In this document: piece by piece, positions 55,005 through 61,482 of the stretch
How the letters are laid out: the number at the start of each line of letters is the position of its first letter
How positions within the stretch are numbered: position 1 is the first letter of the stretch
Assembly: GCF_009797935.1 (NCBI RefSeq)
Contig: NZ_VOLC01000010.1
Span: 178,833 to 242,832, forward strand
Direction: 5' to 3'
Origin: Lunatibacter salilacus
Lineage (GTDB): Bacteria; Bacteroidota; Bacteroidia; Cytophagales; Cyclobacteriaceae
DNA length: 64,000 nt
Position numbers and translations under genes: made by a program
The notes under the pieces: generated by a model
What the model saw: only the letters and a program-made list of their open reading frames with translations
Told to the model about the DNA's origin: nothing
Database searches by the model: none

Positions 55005-55282
55005 TTATTTATCTCCATAATGTGACCATGCACTAAGTACATGCACTGTTACTGTTGTTTCTTCGATTGAGTAAACTAAACGATGCTTTTTATTAATTCT
55101 TCGGGAGTATAACCCTGCCATATCGTATTTCAGGATTTCAGGCTGTCCGGTACCTTCTGTAGGATTTCCATTAATTCATTCAATAGTTTTTCTATTTTCT
55201 TCAACGTAGCTTTATCTCCTGGTTTTTTATGTTTATCGATGTCCGTTAAAGCTATTTTGCTAAACTCCAACACATAACTCAT
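55005..55282 (-). pseudogene. yoeB: Txe/YoeB-family toxin gene with a one-base frameshift
   Basis: From the ATG at 55282 the frame reads MSYVLEFSKIALTDIDKHKK and continues as a YoeB toxin to LNELME. The frame is then lost in an A run (TTT on the plus strand, 55165-55167). One extra A restores the whole remainder, NPTEGTGQPEILKYDMAGLY, then SRRINKKHRLVYSIEE and VTVHVLSAWSHYGDK, to a stop at 55005. This is an essentially complete family member with the catalytic HRLVY and C-terminal His. As written it stops at 55130. It overlaps the antitoxin stop by 4 bp (ATGA), the normal layout. Either the toxin is inactivated or a base was missed in sequencing. Confidence 0.85.
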
Positions 55283-55530
55283 AAGCCTAATAAATCGCTT
55301 ATTTCCTTAGGACTGGATACTTTTTTGACTTCCCCGTTTTGAACCTCCTGTATGCTCTTCTTTATCTTTTCGACCATTTCCGCATTAAAATACAGATCAT
55401 TTTCAGAAATAGGAGTCAGCGCATAAGCTTTATCCTTACCCCGTTGCACAATGATTTGCTCTCCCTTATCTGCCCGTTCAAAGTATTCTTTTTGATTTTG
55501 TCTAAATTCTCTACTGCTTATAACTAACAT
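55279..55530 (-). CDS. YefM/Phd-family antitoxin
   Basis: An 83-residue protein starting MLVISSREFRQNQKEYFERADKGEQIIVQRGKDKAYALTPI, the Phd/YefM DNA-binding fold. A C-terminal helix (EMVEKIKKSIQEVQNGEVKKV) would bind the YoeB toxin. Its stop overlaps the toxin start by 4 bp. It would neutralise YoeB and repress the operon. If the toxin is truly broken, it is an orphan. Confidence 0.88.
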   Translation of the reverse strand: MLVISSREFRQNQKEYFERADKGEQIIVQRGKDKAYALTPISENDLYFNAEMVEKIKKSIQEVQNGEVKKVSSPKEISDLLGL

Positions 55531-55755
55531 AGTGATACATTTAATTTACGTGTACCAATTTGGTGCAAAATATTAATATTAACGGTAACATTCATTTCCA
55601 GGTTCATCAGTTAACTGATTTTTTAACCCAATGGAAGGTATCGCTGTATTTGCTTTATCAGCTCTTCCAGATTTGCCTGAATTTATTTCTCGGTTGCCTA
55701 GGTGGGAGGGTGTGAACGACAAGTTCTGGACTATCCGCAGGTCATCTCCATTCAT

Positions 55756-55932
55756 TTAAGAGATTGGTGATCCCACATTATCTAATCGCCAGGGGCTAAT
55801 TAAGTGACGTTTACTTTCCAATTTTTCGGTAAAATTCCTTATTATCTGTTCCGTCCAATTTTTTTCTAAAAAATAATAAAGGTCTTTAAGAAACTTTTGC
55901 GCCCGCTTTGACCTTTCTATTCCTAAAGCCAT
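55756..55932 (-). pseudogene. truncated ParE-like toxin (module 3)
   Basis: From the ATG at 55932 a 58-codon frame reads IERSKRAQKFLKDLYYFLEK, NWTEQIIRNFTEKLESKRHL, then 15 unrelated residues and a stop. The pattern (SKRAQKFLKDLYYFLEKNW) matches the two N-terminal helices of ParE/RelE toxins. The catalytic beta sheet is lost. The start overlaps the stop of the preceding antitoxin remnant (ATGGCTTTAG), as in live modules. Confidence 0.68.
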
Positions 55933-56080
55933 TTCTGATACCTTTTCCGAACTTCCTCATGTGGAACGGTCTCACCTTCTTCTACCTCCAGTAGGCCATT
56001 TTCTACGAAGACTATTTGTTCCTCTGAAAGCACATTTGGACAGCCAATCTGAGAGCGATTTCCAGAGTTACTTTTGCACC
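55923..56080 (-). pseudogene. antitoxin remnant(s) (module 3), possibly fused with a HigA-like fragment
   Basis: The last 35 codons read LSEEQIVFVENGLLEVEEGE, then TVPHEEVRKRYQKWL and a stop at 55923, a classic C-terminus of the antitoxins that precede ParE in this phylum. No N-terminal part is found. In another frame the adjacent bases (about 56012-56080) read NGAKVTLEIALRLA, which resembles the helix-turn-helix end of a HigA antitoxin. These are scraps of one or two antitoxin genes. Confidence 0.5.
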
Positions 56081-56084
56081 ATTC

Positions 56085-56381
56085 CTAAATGTTGAATTTC
56101 TTAGGGTCTTTGCGGTTGGGCCTAAAGCTCACAATCTCAATGTGGTCTTCCTTGATTCGGTAATAAACGCTCGTTTGTTTACTGAAAGCACATTTTCTCA
56201 AACCTTTGCGCCTGTTGGATTCACGGTACATCTCAGGCGCTTCCGATATCAGTTCCAACGTTTTTTCGATTCTGTTATAGATTTCCTTGGCCTTTTGCTG
56301 CCCAAACTCACGGACAACATATTCCAACAATTCTATTTCTTCATGCCTGGCGCGAAGGGAATATCGAACCGCCAACGCCAA
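56085..56381 (-). CDS. parE: RelE/ParE-family toxin (module 4)
   Basis: A 98-residue protein from a TTG at 56381 with no ATG in frame. It reads VRYSLRARHEEIELLEYVVR, EFGQQKAKEIYNRIEKTLEL, then ISEAPEMYRESNRRKGLRKC and VYYRIKEDHIEIVSFRPNRKDP. This is a complete RelE/ParE fold with the basic patch and the RPNRKDP C-terminus. Members poison DNA gyrase (ParE) or cleave mRNA on ribosomes (RelE); which applies is not certain. It is the only toxin in this cluster with an intact frame. Its antitoxin survives only as a C-terminal piece at 56384-56500, so its in-vivo state is puzzling: it may be silent, or be neutralised from elsewhere. Confidence 0.8.
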   Translation of the reverse strand: MALAVRYSLRARHEEIELLEYVVREFGQQKAKEIYNRIEKTLELISEAPEMYRESNRRKGLRKCAFSKQTSVYYRIKEDHIEIVSFRPNRKDPKKFNI

Positions 56382-56383
56382 GA

Positions 56384-56500
56384 CTAAAAGTTGAAACGGT
56401 TCTTGATTTCTTCACGGACAGATTCATGGGACACGTATTGGCCTTTGTCCAGCTGATCAAGACCCTCGTCGATGGCCCCACTCGGTGTAGTATTAAACTT
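56384..56500 (-). pseudogene. C-terminal remnant of the antitoxin of module 4
   Basis: The frame reads GAIDEGLDQLDKGQYVSHES then VREEIKNRFNF and a stop 2 bp before the toxin start. This is the C-terminal toxin-binding region of ParD-like antitoxins. Upstream the frame runs straight into the palindrome at 56509 and the transposase relic, with no N-terminal DNA-binding part, so the antitoxin appears to have been cut by insertion of the transposase element. Confidence 0.65.
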
Positions 56501-56508
56501 CGGCAGCT

Positions 56509-56531
56509 GGGTGTAGTTTGCAACTACACCC
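56509..56531. repeat. REP-like palindrome, left boundary of the transposase element
   Basis: Perfect inverted repeat with 10-bp arms GGGTGTAGTT / AACTACACCC and a 3-base loop. A near-identical palindrome bounds the other side of the transposase relic at 57494. The GTAG inside the arm recalls the tetranucleotide recognised by REP-associated tyrosine transposases. Confidence 0.7.
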
Positions 56532-56730
56532 TTCTATTAGTTCCAATTTGCAATTGGAAATGGACGGAATTACCAATAATCGACCTCTATCAAACCTACT
56601 AACCCAGCATAATTCCTTGCGCTCGAACACATATAGTCTTAAGGTTTTTCCACTATTCCTGCCCTTACCGGATTCTCATGAATATATTTCATTCTACTTT
56701 CAATCATTTCAGTTCGATAAAGTTCAATCG

Positions 56731-56830
56731 CATGGTTTTAATCTGATAATAATTGATTTTTAAAGGCCAGATTGAATCTCGCAATAATAATAATCCTTCC
56801 GTGCTTCGCTTGCGTCACGCTCGATTTCAT
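56731..56830 (-). repeat. interspersed ~95-bp repeat, copy A (inside the transposase)
   Basis: Read on the minus strand it begins CATGAAATCGAGCGTGACG and ends with an A-rich part and ACCATG. It interrupts the transposase exactly between FWTH and AIELYRTEM. CAT is present at both ends, which fits a 3-bp target duplication. Internal parts GCGAGATTC and AAAATCAATTAT match copies B to D. Confidence 0.8.
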
Positions 56831-57167
56831 GTGTCCAAAATTGCATGTCACCGGCTCTTTTGTTTAATTTAGCATGATAAGCAAAAATCATCTTTAACCA
56901 TTCCTTTCTGCTTTCCTGCGGATTTTCCAGTATCATTTTGAGCAATTTCTTGCTGTAAACTTCTTAAAATCACGTACCCAACCTGACAATTTTCCATCTT
57001 TTTGTTGAACAACCAAGTGAAGGTGATTGGTCATGATAACATAACCAAAGAGGAAAAGTCCCTTCTCCTTTCTACAATAAGCCAGATCTTCCGAGATACA
57101 GTCCCTATACAGCTTACTTGAAAACACATCTGCCCATCCAACCACTTGGAATGTTAAAAAGTAGGGC

Positions 57168-57260
57168 ATTTCATGGGTTTATAATTGATTTTTAATGGCC
57201 TCATGGAATCTCACCACGATAATCATCCTTTTGTATAAGGATTTCGTCATGCTCGATTTC
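57168..57260 (-). repeat. interspersed ~95-bp repeat, copy B (inside the transposase)
   Basis: Minus-strand reading begins GAAATCGAGCATGACG, contains GGTGAGATTCCATG and ends TTATAAACCCATGAAAT. It separates MGEAYQIRNQ from MPYFLTFQVVGW of the transposase. GAAAT occurs at both borders, a possible 5-bp target duplication. The repeat ends directly at the secondary ATG (57169) that opens the remaining transposase frame. Confidence 0.8.
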
Positions 57261-57290
57261 CTGATTTCTTATTTGGTAAGCCTCTCCCAT

Positions 57291-57493
57291 AGCTAAAAAT
57301 AGTTTATCTGCACAGAAATTACAAATGAATATAGAAGTCTATAAATGGAAGGAATGGTTTTTTTGGAACCGTCTTTAAATCTCAGTCAGAAAGTTTTCAA
57401 AATGTCCGGTATCTGTTTACTAATAAGCTCTTTCTTAAGCCATTGCAAATGGCATGAAACGGATTACGTCCTCCAAGAAGATTAGAAATAGTA
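57291..57493. other. spacer between the transposase relic and its right palindrome
   Basis: About 200 bp of AT-rich DNA that would hold the promoter of the transposase. No other feature was seen. Confidence 0.5.
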
Positions 57494-57515
57494 GGGTGTA
57501 GTGAATACTACACCC
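57494..57515. repeat. REP-like palindrome, right boundary of the transposase element
   Basis: Perfect inverted repeat with 9-bp arms GGGTGTAGT / ACTACACCC and a 4-base loop. It is a partner of the palindrome at 56509, in the same sequence family, about 1 kb apart with the transposase relic between them. Confidence 0.7.
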
Positions 57516-57708
57516 AGTCGGGGGACCGAACTGGCCGGGAAAATAGGGGCTTCCAGGGAGTCCTAAAAAGCCTTTCCTTCGTGAAAAAGGCAAAACCCGT
57601 GTCGGCCGCCGCCGCCGGGCTTTGGGACGGCCCCAGGGAGGCGGCCGGACAGGTACGCCTGCACAAGCAGGGGAAGATCAAACTGAAAACCGCCCGGGAG
57701 CTTTTGGG
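57516..57708 (+). other. GC-rich islet, possible coding remnant
   Basis: About 190 bp with a GC content far above the flanks, including GC-rich runs such as GGCCGCCGCCGCCGGGC. A frame from a GTG at 57581 reads AAGQVRLHKQGKIKLKTARE then LLGYG, which has the look of a short helix-turn-helix or antitoxin segment, and then runs into the 3' end of the opposite gene. I do not recognise a family. Base composition suggests foreign origin. Confidence 0.4.
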
Positions 57709-58206
57709 TTACGGGTACGAATATCCAATTCCCAATTCGAACAATTCCGACTGCTCAGTACTTTTTAAACTGCAATTAAAAGTTTGTTCGTTATCACTAT
57801 TAGATACTTGAAAAAAATATGCAGTCCCCACAGTGTCTATATCAGTAGACATATGGACGTTGCTACCCAACAAAATATTTTCAATGTCGTCGACATCCTT
57901 CTGTTCTAAATATAAACTGGCGTGCCTATAAATTGCAATTGACTTTGGATTTTTCTCTATATCCTCTGTAAATTGGTAGTATACCAATGTATCTTCATGG
58001 TTTAAAGTATCCCCAAAATATTTGTAAAAAGCAATAAAGTCGATATTTTCCCCCAGCCTATACCCCATGTTCTGCAATTCTTTAAAATTTCTTTCTTTTG
58101 CGTTGAACAGATTTTCATCAATACCCCAACCACTATTCCTAAGCTGGCAGGAATTTAAACAAACAGCAAAAACGAGTATAAGATTTCTCAACCAACTATT
58201 AATCAT
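57709..58206 (-). CDS. lipoprotein, candidate immunity protein for the Rhs tail
   Basis: A 165-residue protein from the ATG at 58206; the frame is open 14 codons upstream. The N-terminus MINSWLRNLILVFAVCLNSC has a lipobox-like LNSC, so it is probably lipid-anchored and faces the periplasm. The rest is acidic with no recognised family (GYRLGENIDFIAFYKYFGDTL, VYYQFTEDIEKNPKSIAIYR). Its start overlaps the stop of the Rhs toxin-like frame by 8 bp, the common layout of polymorphic toxin and immunity pairs. The immunity role is inferred from position only. Its 3' end borders the GC-rich islet. Confidence 0.6.
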   Translation of the reverse strand: MINSWLRNLILVFAVCLNSCQLRNSGWGIDENLFNAKERNFKELQNMGYRLGENIDFIAFYKYFGDTLNHEDTLVYYQFTEDIEKNPKSIAIYRHASLYLEQKDVDDIENILLGSNVHMSTDIDTVGTAYFFQVSNSDNEQTFNCSLKSTEQSELFELGIGYSYP

Positions 58207-59189
58207 CGAGCCATTTTGGGCTTGCCCTTTTATCATTAGCTTTTTCATCTATTTTTCCTTCGATTTCACCTAAAGCCCCTGTGTTTATTCTTTTTTTATG
58301 TAAACTGCGCAGTATTTCTTGATTCCACCCTTGAGTTTTTTTAAGTACTGCTCCATTATGAGCTCCCATCCTGCCAGTGGGCAAGTTATATTTTTCATCT
58401 AATCCACCGCTGCCTTCAATATCCCCAATTGGATGATGATGAATCACAAGTTCATGCAAAGCAGTCCCTCCAAATGTCCAAACGCGTTTTAATGGGCCTT
58501 CAGGGTCTACAGTATTTAAATTACTTGATAGCCATGTAAGCCGACTGCCATCTTCAATAGAATAACCTCTCGCCCCGCCCTTTTTCCCAGAGGGATCAAC
58601 ACCTATTTTACCTGCATATCGACTTATGTGTGAATTTTCCGGAACAATTTCAACTGGGAAAGGGATTGGACCGCTTAAGACATCATAAAAAGCCTGTGTG
58701 TATTGGTCTGTATCCCAATTAAATTCCGGATTAGGAGAAATAATGAACTTTGTGACTTCCTTTGTAGCATAAACAGGATCCTTAAACACATTAGTCCAGG
58801 TTGTAGGGTCTTTAACTCGCCATTCATTGATCCGTTGAGACTTATCACTGACCTTCCTAACACTCTTTTCAACAGAGAAAAAATTATCAATGTTAACTTT
58901 TGGGTATGTTTTAGAGTATATAACATTTAAATCCCTAACAACAATCTCAGCATCTTTTTGGCTCCCAAATATAGCTTCCAAACCATCCAAATCTATAGCT
59001 TGGATCGGTGTGTTACTTGCGAATTGATATGGAGTTAGCATAGGATAGCTTGAAGTCAAAGGATCCTCACTTAAAAACTTCGCAATCCTCGGATTTTAAA
59101 TCCTAAACCCATAGTCATAGGTGGAGCCGCCGCCGCCCATTCCTTCCGGGTCTTGCTCCTTGCCATTAAACCCGTAACGGTACGCCCAT
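58199..59189 (-). pseudogene. orphan Rhs-family C-terminal region with toxin-like tail
   Basis: The frame begins abruptly next to the stop of the gene at 59190 and reads EWAYRYGFNGKEQDPEG, then YDYGFRI, a TAA stop (59096-59098), and NPRIAKFLSEDPLTSSYPML, TPYQFASNTPIQAIDLDG. This is the end of an Rhs repeat-associated core domain; the stop sits where family members have Tyr (FRIYNPR). About 260 residues of variable tail follow, including GGTALHELVIHHHPIGDIEG, GRMGAHNGAVLKKTQGW, a His/Glu cluster that could bind metal. The N-terminal thousand or more residues of a normal Rhs protein are absent. From an ATG at 59059 the tail itself (286 codons) is still open. The frame overlaps the putative immunity gene by 8 bp. 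Probably a displaced toxin cassette. Confidence 0.75.
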
Positions 59190-60863
59190 TCAATAATGAT
59201 AGTCATACCTTGAAATATTAAGCCGGATGGCTCCTTGTAGGTATTGGTTCTGTTCCCGGGTATCTACTCCTTCCACACTAAGATTTCGCTGGGTAAAGCC
59301 CAGGTCAAAAAACAGGTTATGACGGACCATATAGGTGGCCTGTAAGGTACCCATTGCCACGTTATGGGCGACACCCTGACCGATCACGTTTCCAAAAAGT
59401 CCGGTACTTGTTGATGTTCGGTTCTTAAGTACATCGCCACCAAAATTCGCCTCTTCATCCGGATCTTTACCGTAGTGCTGATAAAAGAACAATGCCTGCA
59501 CGTTCAGTCGGGGGATGGGTTGATACCTTAGAATTCCAACCGCTTCCCTGAAATTCGCTCCTAGGGGATGGGTGAGTGGAGTCCGGTAATTGGTAAATGA
59601 CTGATAGTCGAATTTCTCCTGAAAGGTAAATGGCCTGGCCTGGGAATATTCCAACTGCAAATCAAGGTTAGGAATGCCCACCACATCTATGTATTTGTAT
59701 CCCAGCTGAATTCCGTGTTTGTTGCGGCTGGAATTTTTGCCGGTCTTGCCGAAAAACTCATTGAAAACAAATTCATCAAGCGCAAATTGTCCGTAGATTT
59801 GCATCCCGTCTACGAGATTCCATTTCACATCCGTACCTAGCATAACTTTGTCCGGTGTTCCTAGCTGATGCTCCACCCACCTGTAAAATATCAGGGGATT
59901 TAGATAATTTATGTCAAAGGTATTTGCCATGACGGACTCGAAAATACCGACATTGACCCGTTTACCCAAATTAGCAGAGAGCCGATGGTGCGAAAACCAT
60001 TTTTGTGGATACCGTCCGTCGGTAGGAAATCCTCTGTCAAAGTCTATATCCGCAGTCATTTGTCCCCAAAGATTCGTAAAATTCAGCTTCCATATCTTTG
60101 TGTTGATTTTCAGAAAAAAATAAGGATTGGAGAAATCGGACAGGATCATGGACCGGAACCCTTCACCAACAAAATTCCTGTCGTGCCCCAACTGAAATCC
60201 GACGTGTTCCGTAGCCTGAAAGGTCACATGCCCCGTGGCGGAGAAGTAACTGTACCCATTATTCCCATACCTTTTCCAAAATCCCTCTCCGGGAACGGCT
60301 CCATTAGCCTGCGCATAACTCTTCACCCAAGTAGGAAAAACCAAGTCCGTTGTTGATAAGTACGTATAAAAACCTATTTTCCTATCAATGCTGCCGCGCA
60401 TTTCCAATCCCCTTGTATTTCGAAAACGTCTATCTGATTCACCATTCTCGATCCCCCCATGAAAATACAAAACAGGATTCAGGTGAACATCAAAAATACT
60501 GTCCCGATAATGAAAAAAATCAGCAGGCGTGGTGTAAAGTCCTCCCAGAAATTTCCTTTCTGATTTTGGAGCAACACGCGTTGTGAATTCCCAACTATCC
60601 TTCTTCAGATAGTCCATGTTAAAAGCGTCTGCTGTAGAAAAGCTGGAAGAATCCTGATCCATTTCCGCAAAATATTGGGCGATATGATCCCTTCGAAACG
60701 GCTTGAAGCCAGTATAGATAGTTGAGCTCAAGGAGCCTCTTCGGATTTCATAACGTTCGATAAGGTGGTAATAATCCCTTGAAAAAGGAGCAAATGCGCT
60801 TTGTCCCGGTGACGATAAACTAAAAGCAAGGACAAGTAAAAACGTGGATAAAAATTTAGTCAT
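59190..60863 (-). CDS. outer-membrane protein, capsule-assembly Wzi / gliding RemB-like
   Basis: A 557-residue protein with a signal peptide (MTKFLSTFLLVLAFSLSSPGQSA), an N-terminal part with FAPFSRDYYHLIERYEIRRG and then a long series of amphipathic beta strands ending INISRYDYHY. The block HVGFQLGHDRNFVGEGFRSMILSDFSNPYFFLKINTK matches the signature of Wzi-family outer-membrane barrels and of the RemB-like gliding proteins of Bacteroidota. Wzi anchors capsule on the surface. The role here is inferred and could connect to the exopolysaccharide locus, which is 18 kb away. Family membership is likely but not certain. Confidence 0.65.
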   Translation of the reverse strand: MTKFLSTFLLVLAFSLSSPGQSAFAPFSRDYYHLIERYEIRRGSLSSTIYTGFKPFRRDHIAQYFAEMDQDSSSFSTADAFNMDYLKKDSWEFTTRVAPKSERKFLGGLYTTPADFFHYRDSIFDVHLNPVLYFHGGIENGESDRRFRNTRGLEMRGSIDRKIGFYTYLSTTDLVFPTWVKSYAQANGAVPGEGFWKRYGNNGYSYFSATGHVTFQATEHVGFQLGHDRNFVGEGFRSMILSDFSNPYFFLKINTKIWKLNFTNLWGQMTADIDFDRGFPTDGRYPQKWFSHHRLSANLGKRVNVGIFESVMANTFDINYLNPLIFYRWVEHQLGTPDKVMLGTDVKWNLVDGMQIYGQFALDEFVFNEFFGKTGKNSSRNKHGIQLGYKYIDVVGIPNLDLQLEYSQARPFTFQEKFDYQSFTNYRTPLTHPLGANFREAVGILRYQPIPRLNVQALFFYQHYGKDPDEEANFGGDVLKNRTSTSTGLFGNVIGQGVAHNVAMGTLQATYMVRHNLFFDLGFTQRNLSVEGVDTREQNQYLQGAIRLNISRYDYHY

Positions 60864-61073
60864 ATATCACTAACAAAGGTAAATTTCCGCGGTAAATATA
60901 ACCAAACTTCTGCTTAATAATCAGTATTCTAAAGCTGTTTGGAGGTCAAATATCCTCCATAAGTGCTTTTCTTCCAGAATTGGGGATTTTTCTTGAGGAA
61001 AGGTTTGGATAGAGGTATAAAAAGGAATAAATTTGTGCCTCAATTTTAAGAGGTAAGCAATTGTCGATTTTAC

Positions 61074-61167
61074 ATATGAAATCGAGCATGACGATATCGT
61101 CTCACAGTGGGATGAGTATTGTAGCGAGATTCCATGTGGCAAATAAAAATCAAATTATAATCACATG
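61074..61167 (+). repeat. interspersed ~95-bp repeat, copy C (leader of rpmE2)
   Basis: Begins ATATGAAATCGAGCATGACG, contains the perfect palindrome GACGATATCGTC, then CACAGTGGGATGAG and GCGAGATTCCATGTGG, and ends AATTATAATCACATG. The terminal ATG is the start codon of rpmE2, so the repeat is the entire sequence immediately upstream of that gene. Confidence 0.85.
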
Positions 61168-61410
61168 AAAAAAGAAATTCATCCCAATTACAGAGAAGTG
61201 GTTTTTCTTGACACTTCCAGTGAGTTTAAGTTTATAACCAAATCTACCATCGAAACCAAAGAGAGCATAACTTGGGAAGATGGAAAAGATTACCCATTGG
61301 TAAAGGTGGAAGTTAGTTCCGCATCCCATCCCTTCTACACGGGCAAGAAAATGTTGCTTGATACGGCGGGTAGAGTTGAAAAATTCAACAAACGATACAA
61401 GAAAAATTAA
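61165..61410 (+). CDS. rpmE2: 50S ribosomal protein L31 type B
   Basis: An 81-residue protein starting [23 protein letters not shown] and containing [16 protein letters not shown] and [14 protein letters not shown], the L31 signature. The zinc-binding cysteines are absent (type B, zinc-independent). It is a large-subunit protein forming an intersubunit bridge. The start codon is the last ATG of a repeat copy, so its 5' untranslated leader was contributed by a mobile repeat. The promoter must lie within or beyond that repeat. A terminator follows at 61438. Confidence 0.96.
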   Translation: MKKEIHPNYREVVFLDTSSEFKFITKSTIETKESITWEDGKDYPLVKVEVSSASHPFYTGKKMLLDTAGRVEKFNKRYKKN

Positions 61411-61437
61411 TTATTTCTTCTAATTGTAGGGGATTAG

Positions 61438-61472
61438 GTCTGCCGGAACTGTATTTCCGGCAGACTTTTTTA
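61438..61472 (+). terminator. terminator after rpmE2, just before the GlmU-family gene
   Basis: Perfect 11-bp stem GTCTGCCGGAA / TTCCGGCAGAC with a 6-base loop, followed by a T-rich tail. It ends about 10 bp before the next start codon, so the following gene either reads through it or starts its transcript very close to its ATG. Confidence 0.9.
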
Positions 61473-61482
61473 TTTTTGTGCT

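Larger units (their letters stand above)
56570..57290 (-). pseudogene. REP-associated tyrosine transposase (TnpA_REP/Y1 type), broken three ways
   Basis: The reconstructed gene runs from an ATG at 57290 (MGEAYQIRNQ) to a stop at 56570. Conserved parts are YFLTFQVVGWADVF, the HUH-nuclease motif GYVIMTNHLHLVV, WVRDFKKFTAR, ENPQESRKEWL, FW and YIHENPVRAGIVEKP followed by SSARNYAG. Inactivating events are: a repeat copy inserted after residue 10 (57168-57260); a one-A deletion at 56946-56948 after FKKFTAR; a second repeat copy inserted after FWTH (56731-56830); and an internal stop after EKP. The TnpA_REP family moves or maintains REP palindromes in trans. This copy lies between two such palindromes and is certainly inactive as written. 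Confidence 0.82.

Noticed and set aside
54836..55036. Plus-strand frame of 66 codons with a hydrophobic start
   Set aside because: It lies over the antisense of toxin-antitoxin remnants, has no family resemblance or translation context, and its 3' part is the reverse of yoeB.
56341..56523. Minus-strand frame of 60 codons upstream of the ParE toxin
   Set aside because: It is out of frame with the antitoxin tail, which reads convincingly in another frame of the same strand.
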